DNA from: DATJIG01 sp035493495
GTDB lineage: Bacteria; Pseudomonadota; Alphaproteobacteria; SMXQ01
Length of the DNA stretch: 5,987 nucleotides
Direction: 5' to 3'
NCBI GenBank assembly: GCA_035493495.1
Contig: DATJIG010000212.1
Location: 1-5,987 of the forward strand
The notes under the pieces are model-generated. The model saw only the letters and a program-made list of their open reading frames with translations, had not been told where the DNA came from and made no database searches. The stretch's first letter is position 1. Every line of letters starts with the position of its first letter. Positions 1 through 5,339 of this stretch are shown piece by piece. The position numbers and the translations under genes were made by a program.

Positions 1-379
1 CCGAGAGGTCGAGAGTGACCTTGTCGGCGGCGTCGCGCGCGGTGCCGTCCTTGAGACCGTTGGACGCGTTCGGGCCACCGTCGGCGTCGGCATTGAGGTC
101 GACCTTGAAGGCCCACTTCATGCCGCTGTCGGTGGTGTCCGTCGCGTTGATGTTGATGACGGTGCGCTGGAACATGCTGTAGCCACGTTCCGTCGCCGGG
201 CCCTGTACGCCGCCTGGCGTCGGCGACCAGCCCTCACGATCCTGCGACGTCCAGCCCATCTGGAAGTCCATGCCACCGCCAAGGGTGACCTGGGGCTTCG
301 CAGCGACCGGCGACGCGGCCAGGAGCGACGCGCCGACAATGGCGGTCGTACCCAGCAGTGCGTTTTTCGTTGAAGTCAT
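1..379 (-). CDS. Outer-membrane porin, N-terminal part (cut by left window edge)
   Basis: The first 126 codons of a secreted outer-membrane protein read leftward; the frame is open to the window edge. The start is a 20-residue stretch MTSTKNALLGTTAIVGASLL followed by AASPVAA, a classical Sec signal peptide (K5, hydrophobic core about 8-21, likely cleavage after VAA at residue 27). The mature part opens KPQVTLGGGMDFQMGW, an alternating, glycine-rich strand of the kind that starts trimeric porins, and continues with a second strand around residues 68-79 (MFQRTVININAT) and an acidic, Asp/Asn-rich loop at 95-120. The start ATG at 379-377 is supported by a GGAGG at 395-391, 11 nt upstream. Such porins form water-filled channels for small hydrophilic solutes. 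I infer the porin class from the signal peptide and strand pattern only; substrate specificity and barrel size cannot be judged because the rest lies outside the window. Confidence 0.75.
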   Translation of the reverse strand, partial: MTSTKNALLGTTAIVGASLLAASPVAAKPQVTLGGGMDFQMGWTSQDREGWSPTPGGVQGPATERGYSMFQRTVININATDTTDSGMKWAFKVDLNADADGGPNASNGLKDGTARDAADKVTLDLS

Positions 380-404
380 TACGGTGAAATCCTCCGAGCT
401 TGAT

Positions 405-450
405 CCGTCGCGCGGATGCGACGGTGCGTTGTCTGACGTCCGTGCGGACG
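405..450 (-). promoter_or_regulatory. Two hairpins in the porin mRNA leader
   Basis: Two perfect inverted repeats lie in the presumed 5' untranslated region of the porin. One has 7-bp arms at 405-411 and 418-424 (CCGTCGC / GCGACGG) around a 6-nt loop. The other has 6-bp arms at 437-442 and 445-450 (CGTCCG / CGGACG) with only 2 nt between them, so in RNA it would open to a 4-nt loop. The first stem ends 9 nt before the GGAGG ribosome binding site. Such stems can stabilise porin mRNA or affect translation, but that role is inferred. Short GC-rich inverted repeats also arise by chance in DNA of this composition. Confidence 0.4.
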
Positions 451-554
451 CCGGGCTCGGAGCGCCTCCCCCTTGGCTTGTTTCTTCTCGTTTTATTCGA
501 GCGAAACCGTGCCACAGGAAGGTGCGGACTGAATATTCTTATGTAAGAGTTCTT

Positions 555-590
555 CTATAATAGTTCGACGGTGTGGCAGTTACGCAACTG
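555..590 (-). promoter_or_regulatory. Putative porin promoter with overlapping inverted repeat
   Basis: This is part of the most AT-rich stretch of the window (about 525-570). On the minus strand it reads TTGCGT (587-582) and TATTAT (562-557) with a 19-nt spacer, a rough sigma70-like pair; the spacer is longer than the ideal 17. A perfect inverted repeat CAGTT-ACGC-AACTG spans 577-590 and covers the proposed -35 box, where a repressor or activator could bind. Transcription from here would give a leader of about 170 nt before the porin ATG. The AT-richness and position support a promoter; the exact boxes are uncertain. A TATAAT also occurs on the plus strand at 556-561, without a recognisable -35 partner. 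Confidence 0.4.
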
Positions 591-599
591 TCGTTTCAG

Positions 600-923
600 C
601 CAAAATCAACCACTTAGCGAAGACTGGCTGCGGACATCCCTTGTGTCCAAGGCCGTCATGCCCGGCCATTTCCGGCGCAGCGGCTTTTCAGCGGCGGCCG
701 AATCCCGGCCCTGGTTCTGCGGTTATCCGTGCCGTTCGGGAGCGGTCGCCGGGTGGGTGCCGAGTTCATCTGGATCCGTGAGCAACTGCGGTCCGCGACA
801 GGCGCTCGCTCGCGACCGACGCCGCTCGCGAGCGGTGACACGCGGTTCGCATGACCGTTCGGGTCGAGTGCGCCATGGCAGCGACACAACGGGTGGCACA
901 CCCGTCGACGCTTCTCGAACGCC
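600..923. other. Intergenic region, no convincing gene
   Basis: Between the porin promoter and the end of der I find no credible coding sequence or RNA gene; the open frames here have no recognisable protein character. It holds a perfect 14-bp palindrome CCGCTCGCGAGCGG at 822-835. Half of that palindrome, GCTCGCGA, also occurs at 808-815, exactly 16 bp before its copy at 824-831. A further hairpin at 889-905 is listed separately as a possible terminator. The palindrome could be a protein-binding site or simply a product of high GC content. Confidence 0.5.
889..905 (-). terminator. Hairpin 18 nt after the der stop, weak terminator candidate
   Basis: A perfect 7-bp stem (ACGGGTG at 889-895 with CACCCGT at 899-905) closes a 3-nt loop, 18 nt past the der stop codon. 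Read in the direction of der transcription it is followed by TTGTGTCG, so there is no real T-tract. It may be an imperfect intrinsic terminator or an mRNA 3'-end stabiliser of the yfgM-bamB-der transcript. Its position is the main argument for it. Confidence 0.4.
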
Positions 924-2321
924 TCAGCTCCGGCGCTTCGGCTCGTACGGGTTCTCGCCTTCCTTGAGGAGAAGGCGGATCGGCGCGCCCTTGAGGCCGA
1001 AGGTGTCGCGTAAGGACCCGACGAGATAGCGCTGGTAGTCCTCGGGCAGCTCCTCGACGCGACTGCCGAACAGCGCGAACGTCGGCGGCCGCGCGCGCAC
1101 CTGCGTGAGATAACGAATCTTGAGGCGCCGGCCTTTCAGCGCCGGCGGCTGATGGCGCTGCAGCGCCTCCGCCAGCCAGCGGTTGAGGCGTGCCGTCGAC
1201 AGCCTCTTATTCCAGCGACCGACCGCGGCGAACACCTCGGTCATCAGACGATCGAGGTTCTCGCCGGCGCGCGCCGACACGCGGACCACGGCGATGCCCG
1301 CAACCTGGGGCAGCGACTGCTCGATCCGCTCCTCGATGCGCCGCGCGGCGCGATTGGGATTGTCGACCGCGTCCCATTTGTTGGCGGCGATGATCAGCGC
1401 CCGCCCCTCCTCGACCGCGATGCGGCCGATCGAAAGGTCCTGGTGCTCGACCGGCTGCGTCGCGTCGACCACCAACATCACGGCCTGGGCAAGGCGGATC
1501 GCACGCAGCGTATCCGCCGCCGACATCTTCTCGAGGTCCTCGTCGATGCGCCCGCGCTTGCGCAGGCCGGCGGTGTCGACCAGGCGCACCGCGTGATCCT
1601 TCCACTCCCAGTCGACCGGCACCGCCTCGCGGGTGATGCCGGCCTCGGGTCCCGTCAACATCCGCTCCTCGCCGACCAGCGCGTTGACGAGCGTCGACTT
1701 GCCGACGTTCGGTCGGCCGACGATGGCGAGCCGCAACGGCCCCGACAATTGCTCCTCGACGTCCGAATCCGACGTGACCGTCGCTTCGTCGGTCTCGTCC
1801 TCGTCCGGCACCGCGTCCGGCACGCGCTCGCGGATCGCCTGGTAGAGATCGGCGAGTCCCTCGCCATGTTCGGCTGAAACCGGAATCGGATCGCCGAAGC
1901 CGAGCCCGAACGCCTCGCCCAGGCCCGGAATCCCCGCCCGCCCCTCGGCCTTGTTGCCGACCAGCACCACGGGCACGTTCTGCCGCCGCAGCCAGTTCGC
2001 GAAATGGCGATCGTGCGGCGTCACTCCCTCGCGGGAATCGATCACGAACAGCACGAGTGCCACGCCGTCGAGCGCTCGCTCCGCCTGCTGGCGCATGCGC
2101 GTCTCGAGCGCCTGCGCCGGCGCATCCTCGAGGCCGGGCGTATCGAGAGCGATGAACGACAGATCGGCGATGCGCGCCGGCGCCTCGCGCACGTCACGGG
2201 TCACACCGGCGGTTTCGGCGACCAGCGCCACGCGGCGTCCGGCGAGACGGTTGAACAGCGTCGACTTGCCGACGTTCGGCCGGCCGATGATGGCGATTCG
2301 GGGCGCGGGGCGCGCGGCCAT
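924..2321 (-). CDS. der: Ribosome-assembly GTPase Der (EngA), double G-domain
   Basis: An essential tandem GTPase that binds the 50S subunit and is needed for late large-subunit maturation in the cytoplasm. The 465-residue product has the full family layout. G domain 1 shows GRPNVGKS at 13-20, the G2 loop GVTRD at 39-43, DTPG at 60-63 and NKAE at 123-126. An acidic linker (about 173-190) precedes G domain 2, with GRPNVGKS at 202-209, GITRE at 228-232, DTAG at 249-252 and NKWD at 314-317. A C-terminal KH-like domain (about 370-465) contains KGRRLKIRYLTQ and ends NPYEPKRRS. The start at 2321 places the P-loop 12 residues in, as is usual; an in-frame ATG at 2387 lies inside bamB and is unlikely. 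The gene starts 7 nt after the bamB stop, with only a weak upstream purine run (GGTAGG), so translational coupling is likely. One oddity: the second G2 loop has Glu where Asp (TRD) is usual. Identification is secure. Confidence 0.97.
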   Translation of the reverse strand: MAARPAPRIAIIGRPNVGKSTLFNRLAGRRVALVAETAGVTRDVREAPARIADLSFIALDTPGLEDAPAQALETRMRQQAERALDGVALVLFVIDSREGVTPHDRHFANWLRRQNVPVVLVGNKAEGRAGIPGLGEAFGLGFGDPIPVSAEHGEGLADLYQAIRERVPDAVPDEDETDEATVTSDSDVEEQLSGPLRLAIVGRPNVGKSTLVNALVGEERMLTGPEAGITREAVPVDWEWKDHAVRLVDTAGLRKRGRIDEDLEKMSAADTLRAIRLAQAVMLVVDATQPVEHQDLSIGRIAVEEGRALIIAANKWDAVDNPNRAARRIEERIEQSLPQVAGIAVVRVSARAGENLDRLMTEVFAAVGRWNKRLSTARLNRWLAEALQRHQPPALKGRRLKIRYLTQVRARPPTFALFGSRVEELPEDYQRYLVGSLRDTFGLKGAPIRLLLKEGENPYEPKRRS

Positions 2322-2328
2322 ATCAGGC

Positions 2329-3687
2329 CTACCGCAGCGCGACGAGATCGGCGTCGTCGGTAAGGAAGAAAGCCGTCTTGTCGGCAATCGCCGGCGGAAT
2401 CGAGATCGGGTCGGGCATCTCGACCTCGCCCATGAGGTCGCCGGTGTACGGCGAGACCGCGACCGCCATGCTCTGCGAGCCGCCGAGGATCAGCCGATCC
2501 CCGGCCAGCACCGGGCCGGTCCATGAGATCGCGTCCTTCTTCTTCTCCTCGTTCTCCCACCGCGGCAGCGAGCGCACCCAGCGCACGCGGCCGTCGCGGC
2601 GGTTGAGGCAGGCGATCTCGGCGTCGGAGGTGACGACGAACACGTTGTCGCCGTCGACCCACGGCGGCTGGATACTGCCGATGCGCTGCTCCCACTGGCG
2701 CACGCCGGTGCGGAGGTTGAGCGCCGCCATGCGGCCGGAGTTGGAGATCGCGAACACGGTGCCCTGATAGATCACCGGCGAGGCGCGGATGTCGGCGAGG
2801 TCGCCGACCGCGTTCGTGCGGCTCGGCAGCGGCAGGAATTCCGACCACACCTGGCGGCCGCTGTCGACGCGCAGACCGAAGATCTCGCCCGATGAATACG
2901 CGACGACCACGATGCCTTCGGCGACCGCGGGGCTCGCACCGCCGAGGATGCCCGACACGCTCGACGTGCCGTCGTGAGTCCAGAGCTGGCGACCGTCATC
3001 GGCGGCGAGCGCATGGGTGCGGCTCTCGACCGTGGTGACGAACACGCGGCCATCGGAGACGGTCGGCGCGGCGCGCGACGGACCGGAGACGCGGCGACGC
3101 CAGATCTCCTTACCCGTCTCGGCGTCGAGTGCCACGACATCCGAGAACCCGGTGGTCACGTAGAGGCGGCCGTTGTCGAAGGCGACGCCGCCGCCCATCG
3201 TGCCGCCGCCCGACTCCTGGGTCGGCAGCAGCGGCGCGCGCCACACGCGGTGGCCGTCGGATGCGCGGTAGGCCCGCGCCTCGCCAAGCGAATCGAGGGT
3301 GAAGATTTTTCCGCCGGCGATCACCGGCTGCGCCAGCAGCTTGCGCTCATCGTCCGAGCCTTCGCCGATGCTCGCCGACCAGACGCGACGGGGCGAGTCA
3401 TTGAGGGCGACGTGCTCCATCACGTGCGCCGCCGCGCCGCCGGTCTGCGGCCAGTCGGCGTTCTCGTAGGGCCGCGTCAGGGCGACCTTCTCCGACGCGA
3501 GCGTCGGGTCCGGCTTGAGCGACGGGTCGAACAGCAGGACCGGGATGCGCTCGCCCTTGAGCTTGGGCGGAGTCGCCCCGCCGCACGCGGCGAGAGCGAT
3601 GATACCGGCCGCCGCCAGCGCGGCGCCGAACAGGCGCGACATGGAATGCAAGGTGGAACGCGAAGTGGAAGAACGGGCGCGGATCAC
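2329..3687 (-). CDS. bamB: BamB-like outer-membrane assembly lipoprotein (PQQ-type beta-propeller)
   Basis: Probable periplasm-facing lipoprotein of the BAM complex, which folds beta-barrel proteins such as porins into the outer membrane. From the GTG start it is 452 residues. A basic n-region (four Arg before residue 19) and a hydrophobic core lead to the lipobox LAAC with Cys at residue 35, followed by Gly-Gly, which fits outer-membrane sorting. The rest is a beta-propeller with PQQ-like blade signatures at about 142-149 (ASDGHRVW), 188-196 (DAETGKEIW), 228-236, 273-281, 324-332 and 362-370, plus a degenerate one near 412-420. I see no enzyme-type PQQ site or cytochrome motif, which argues against a quinoprotein dehydrogenase. 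The GTG at 3687 has a strong GGGGAG 6 nt upstream; the alternative ATG at 3642 (437 residues, Cys20) has none. The gene begins 2 nt after the yfgM-like stop and ends 7 nt before der. Its place between yfgM and der is the strongest argument for BamB rather than a generic PQQ-repeat protein. Confidence 0.88.
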   Translation of the reverse strand: MIRARSSTSRSTLHSMSRLFGAALAAAGIIALAACGGATPPKLKGERIPVLLFDPSLKPDPTLASEKVALTRPYENADWPQTGGAAAHVMEHVALNDSPRRVWSASIGEGSDDERKLLAQPVIAGGKIFTLDSLGEARAYRASDGHRVWRAPLLPTQESGGGTMGGGVAFDNGRLYVTTGFSDVVALDAETGKEIWRRRVSGPSRAAPTVSDGRVFVTTVESRTHALAADDGRQLWTHDGTSSVSGILGGASPAVAEGIVVVAYSSGEIFGLRVDSGRQVWSEFLPLPSRTNAVGDLADIRASPVIYQGTVFAISNSGRMAALNLRTGVRQWEQRIGSIQPPWVDGDNVFVVTSDAEIACLNRRDGRVRWVRSLPRWENEEKKKDAISWTGPVLAGDRLILGGSQSMAVAVSPYTGDLMGEVEMPDPISIPPAIADKTAFFLTDDADLVALR

Positions 3688-3689
3688 AA

Positions 3690-4352
3690 TCAACTCCCCA
3701 GCGTCGAGGCCATCGCCGCGGCGCGCGACCGCGCTTCCTCCGGCGCGCGCGGATCGTCGGCGATCTGCGCGAACAGGGTCTTCGCCCGGGCGGTGTCGCC
3801 CGCCTTGAGCGCGAGATGCGCCGAGATCTCCTTGGCCGAGAACCGCCACGGGCCGTTGCCCTCGGCGAGCGGCTGAAGGCGTCCGGCGAGCTGCGCCGGA
3901 TCGGCGGTGTCGAACGAGGTGAGCGCCGACAGGATCCGGGCGAGATCGCGGAACAGCGGATCGACGCCCGAATCGGCGGCGATGCCGTCGTAGATCGCGG
4001 TGGCACCGGCGGCGTCGCCGCCCTTCGCCTTCAGCGCGCCGTCCTGCAGCCGCGCCAGCACGCCGTAGCCCGAGCTCGCGCCGCCGGCGGCGGTCACCTG
4101 GCCGAGAAGCTGCGAGGCTTCCTCGGAGTTGCCGCGGTTGATCGCGTCGAGCGCCGCGGCATAGGTCGTCGAGCGCGTCATCTCACGCTCGCTCTTGTAC
4201 TGACGCCACACGATCACAGCGGCGACGGCGATGATGATGCCGAGCGCGAGCGCGATCAGATACGCACCGTAGCGGCGAAACAGGGCCACGGCTCGATCGC
4301 GCCGCAGGTCCTCGTCAACTTCCTCAATCAGGCTGTCCAGCGGCGAACTCAT
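3690..4352 (-). CDS. YfgM-like inner-membrane protein with TPR-like periplasmic domain
   Basis: A 220-residue single-pass membrane protein. The N-terminus is acidic and cytoplasmic (SLIEEVDEDLRRDRA, about 7-21). One transmembrane helix spans about 29-49 and is flanked by Arg residues on both sides. The rest is a helical, alanine-rich domain with degenerate TPR-like repeats, including GNSEEASQLLGQV (74-86), a GDAAGATAIYDGIA stretch (112-125) and GDTARAKTLFAQIADDP (185-201). The segment at 151-186, with GPWRF at 167-171, is the part most typical of the family (TPR_21-type proteins). In E. coli, YfgM is an ancillary SecYEG partner that works with the chaperone PpiD and is encoded directly upstream of bamB; the same position here supports the assignment. 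The ATG at 4352 is preceded by GAGGAAAG about 10-12 nt upstream. It is the first gene of the cluster and its stop lies 2 nt before the bamB GTG. E. coli has hisS upstream of this gene; here there is a divergent intergenic region instead. Confidence 0.85.
   Translation of the reverse strand: MSSPLDSLIEEVDEDLRRDRAVALFRRYGAYLIALALGIIIAVAAVIVWRQYKSEREMTRSTTYAAALDAINRGNSEEASQLLGQVTAAGGASSGYGVLARLQDGALKAKGGDAAGATAIYDGIAADSGVDPLFRDLARILSALTSFDTADPAQLAGRLQPLAEGNGPWRFSAKEISAHLALKAGDTARAKTLFAQIADDPRAPEEARSRAAAMASTLGS
3694..3699 (-). promoter_or_regulatory. Ribosome binding site that decides the bamB start
   Basis: Minus-strand GGGGAG followed by a 6-nt spacer and GTG at 3687-3685. It lies inside the last codons of the yfgM-like gene, whose TGA occupies 3692-3690. 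No comparable purine run precedes the in-frame ATG at 3642, so initiation at GTG, coupled to the end of the upstream gene, is preferred. Confidence 0.65.
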
Positions 4353-4365
4353 CGACTCGCACTTT

Positions 4366-4398
4366 CCTCATGAAAACCGGCCTCATGAAAACCGGCCT
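4366..4398. repeat. 15-bp perfect tandem duplication upstream of the yfgM-like gene
   Basis: The 15-mer CCTCATGAAAACCGG occurs twice head to tail (4366-4380 and 4381-4395) and the first three bases repeat again (4396-4398), giving 2.2 copies. A shortened third echo, ACCGGCCT, follows at 4404-4411. On the minus strand each unit contains ATGAGG; the copy next to the gene supplies the GAGGAAAG ribosome binding site of the yfgM-like gene, so the duplication adds a second upstream ATGAGG. The repeat keeps reading frame (five codons) but I see no real protein across it. Confidence 0.9.
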
Positions 4399-4759
4399 GT
4401 GATACCGGCCTGCCGGGGCGTCGCTCGCAACCCCCGGAGCGGGCGACGAACCGTCGGTCCGCAGCCTCGCCGGGCGGGTGTATGGGTACCCCAAACGGGG
4501 CCCCATGGAAAGCACGGCGGGCAGGATTCGCCGGGTAATTCCGGCCCCTCCGGCCCGCGCGACAAAGCCCGAAACTTGCGTCCGCTTCCGACGTTTCTGA
4601 GGCGAGGGCCCTTGGGCCCTCGGACCATCGCGGTGCACCCGCTCTGGACGGAGGTGGCGCGATGGGCGAAACTTGGCGCTGGGCTGCTCCGCCGGGGTGC
4701 CGCCGGACACAGCCCCGGACATAGCCAGTGAATTGTCAGTAACAGGGTCGCCGTACGCG
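4399..4759. other. Divergent intergenic region with strong hairpins
   Basis: This 361-bp stretch lies between the divergently read yfgM-like and DUF2794 genes and must contain the promoters of both transcription units, although I cannot point to convincing -35/-10 pairs. It carries two strong inverted repeats. At 4603-4622, 9-bp arms CGAGGGCCC / GGGCCCTCG are separated by only TT. At 4482-4506, ATGGG pairs with CCCAT and CCCC with GGGG around an AAAC loop, with a small internal mismatch. Neither is followed by a T-tract on either strand, so they are not standard terminators. Open frames across it (for example 4399-4731 plus) are Gly/Pro/Arg-rich and look like composition artefacts. It may be a structured leader or an unannotated small RNA. 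Confidence 0.5.
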
Positions 4760-5092
4760 ATGACCGAACCCGTCCGCCTCGCGGACTACCGTCGCCAGCC
4801 CCGCCTCGTCTGCTTCACCCGGGCGGAGATGAACCAGTTGCTTAGTGTCTACAGCCGTCGGGTCAGCGCGGGCGAGTGGAAGGCCTACGCCCTCGATGTC
4901 GAGCCCGGGTTTGCCGCCTTCTCGGTGTTCCGCCACGCCGCCGCCGAGCCGCTCTACACCATCATCAAGGGCAAATCGGCGCGCGGCCGGCCGTTCCGGC
5001 TGCTGCAAGGGGAACGCCGCGTCCGCGAGGCTGCGACCCTGGGCGAGGTCCTCGCCGCTCTGCCGAAGGGCCTTCAGCTCATCAAGCGTTAG
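4760..5092 (+). CDS. DUF2794 family protein
   Basis: A 110-residue soluble protein with no signal peptide or membrane segment. It resembles the small alphaproteobacterial DUF2794 family, whose function is unknown. The features I rely on are the segment VCFTRAEMNQLLSVYSRRV (17-35), then AGEWKAYALD (37-46), AAFSVFRHA (52-60) and EPLYTII (63-69), with a C-terminal part ending GLQLIKR. The family typically shows a similar pattern of a helix with E(L/M)NQ(I/L)L, AGEWRDYA and FSVFRR. The start at 4760 gives the usual short N-terminus; an upstream in-frame ATG at 4673 would add 29 low-complexity residues and is unlikely. The ribosome binding site is weak (CAGGG about 12 nt upstream). It is the first of three co-directional plus-strand coding stretches. 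Family assignment is from memory of the motif pattern, without a profile search. Confidence 0.82.
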   Translation: MTEPVRLADYRRQPRLVCFTRAEMNQLLSVYSRRVSAGEWKAYALDVEPGFAAFSVFRHAAAEPLYTIIKGKSARGRPFRLLQGERRVREAATLGEVLAALPKGLQLIKR

Positions 5093-5126
5093 CCAAAAAC
5101 CAAGAATTCTTTCAACAGGGGACGTC

Positions 5127-5294
5127 ATGAACATCCGCCATCTCGGCCTGGCCGCGCTCGAGTCGGCCAGGCTGGTTGCGACTGCCCACGCCCAGGCACC
5201 CGCCGATTTCTACAAGGGTAAGAAGGTCGACGTACTGATCGGTGTCAGGGTCGGCGGCAAGTACGGCCAGCATGCGCGACCCGTCGCGCGCTAG
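5127..5294 (+). pseudogene. Truncated, decayed TTT-family (Bug) solute-binding protein, 5' fragment
   Basis: A 55-codon open frame that matches only the start of tripartite tricarboxylate transporter (TTT) substrate-binding proteins, which are normally about 320-340 residues long. The recognisable parts are the signal-peptide end ATAHAQA (18-24), the mature start PADFYKGKKVDVLIG (25-39) and the following VGG-Y---HAR-VAR pattern (42-55), after which these proteins normally continue toward a HIPGNP-like motif. Here a TAG at 5292-5294 ends the frame, and I find no continuation of the family in the 45 bp before the next gene, so more than 80% of the protein is absent. The signal-peptide core carries charged residues (E12, R15) that should harm export, and R41, K45, G47 and P52 look unlike the family. 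A good ribosome binding site, AGGGG at 5117-5121, 5 nt before the ATG, is still present. No membrane subunits of the transporter are nearby. It is probably a gene remnant; a retained short peptide is possible but unsupported. Confidence 0.75.
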
Positions 5295-5339
5295 ATCGGT
5301 GGTATTGACGGCCGCCACAGCAGTCATCTAGGTCAGCTT

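Noticed and set aside
556..561. Perfect TATAAT on the plus strand
   Set aside because: No -35 box at suitable spacing and no plus-strand gene downstream; better explained as part of the AT-rich island of the porin promoter.
571..1029. Plus-strand open frame of 152 codons between the porin and der
   Set aside because: Starts with GTG, runs into the der 3' end antisense, is Arg/Ser/Gly-rich, and has no recognisable domain or ribosome binding site.
1152..1877. 241-codon open frame antisense to der
   Set aside because: Fully inside a secure gene on the other strand; Arg/Asp/His-rich composition is the usual antisense shadow in GC-rich DNA.
2322..2387. Upstream ATG extending Der by 22 residues
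   Set aside because: Would overlap the bamB C-terminus and add a non-family N-terminus; the ATG at 2321 places the P-loop where Der proteins have it.
2974..3876. 300-codon open frame antisense to bamB and yfgM
   Set aside because: Covered by two well-supported genes on the minus strand; composition typical of a shadow frame.
4399..4731. 110-codon plus-strand open frame in the divergent intergenic region
   Set aside because: Gly/Pro/Arg-rich and without a recognisable motif; overlapping frames on the opposite strand look the same, which suggests composition rather than coding.
4733..4738. TTGTCA as a -35 box for the DUF2794 gene
   Set aside because: A 17-nt spacing would put the -10 box on the start codon (GCGATG), with no -10-like sequence there.
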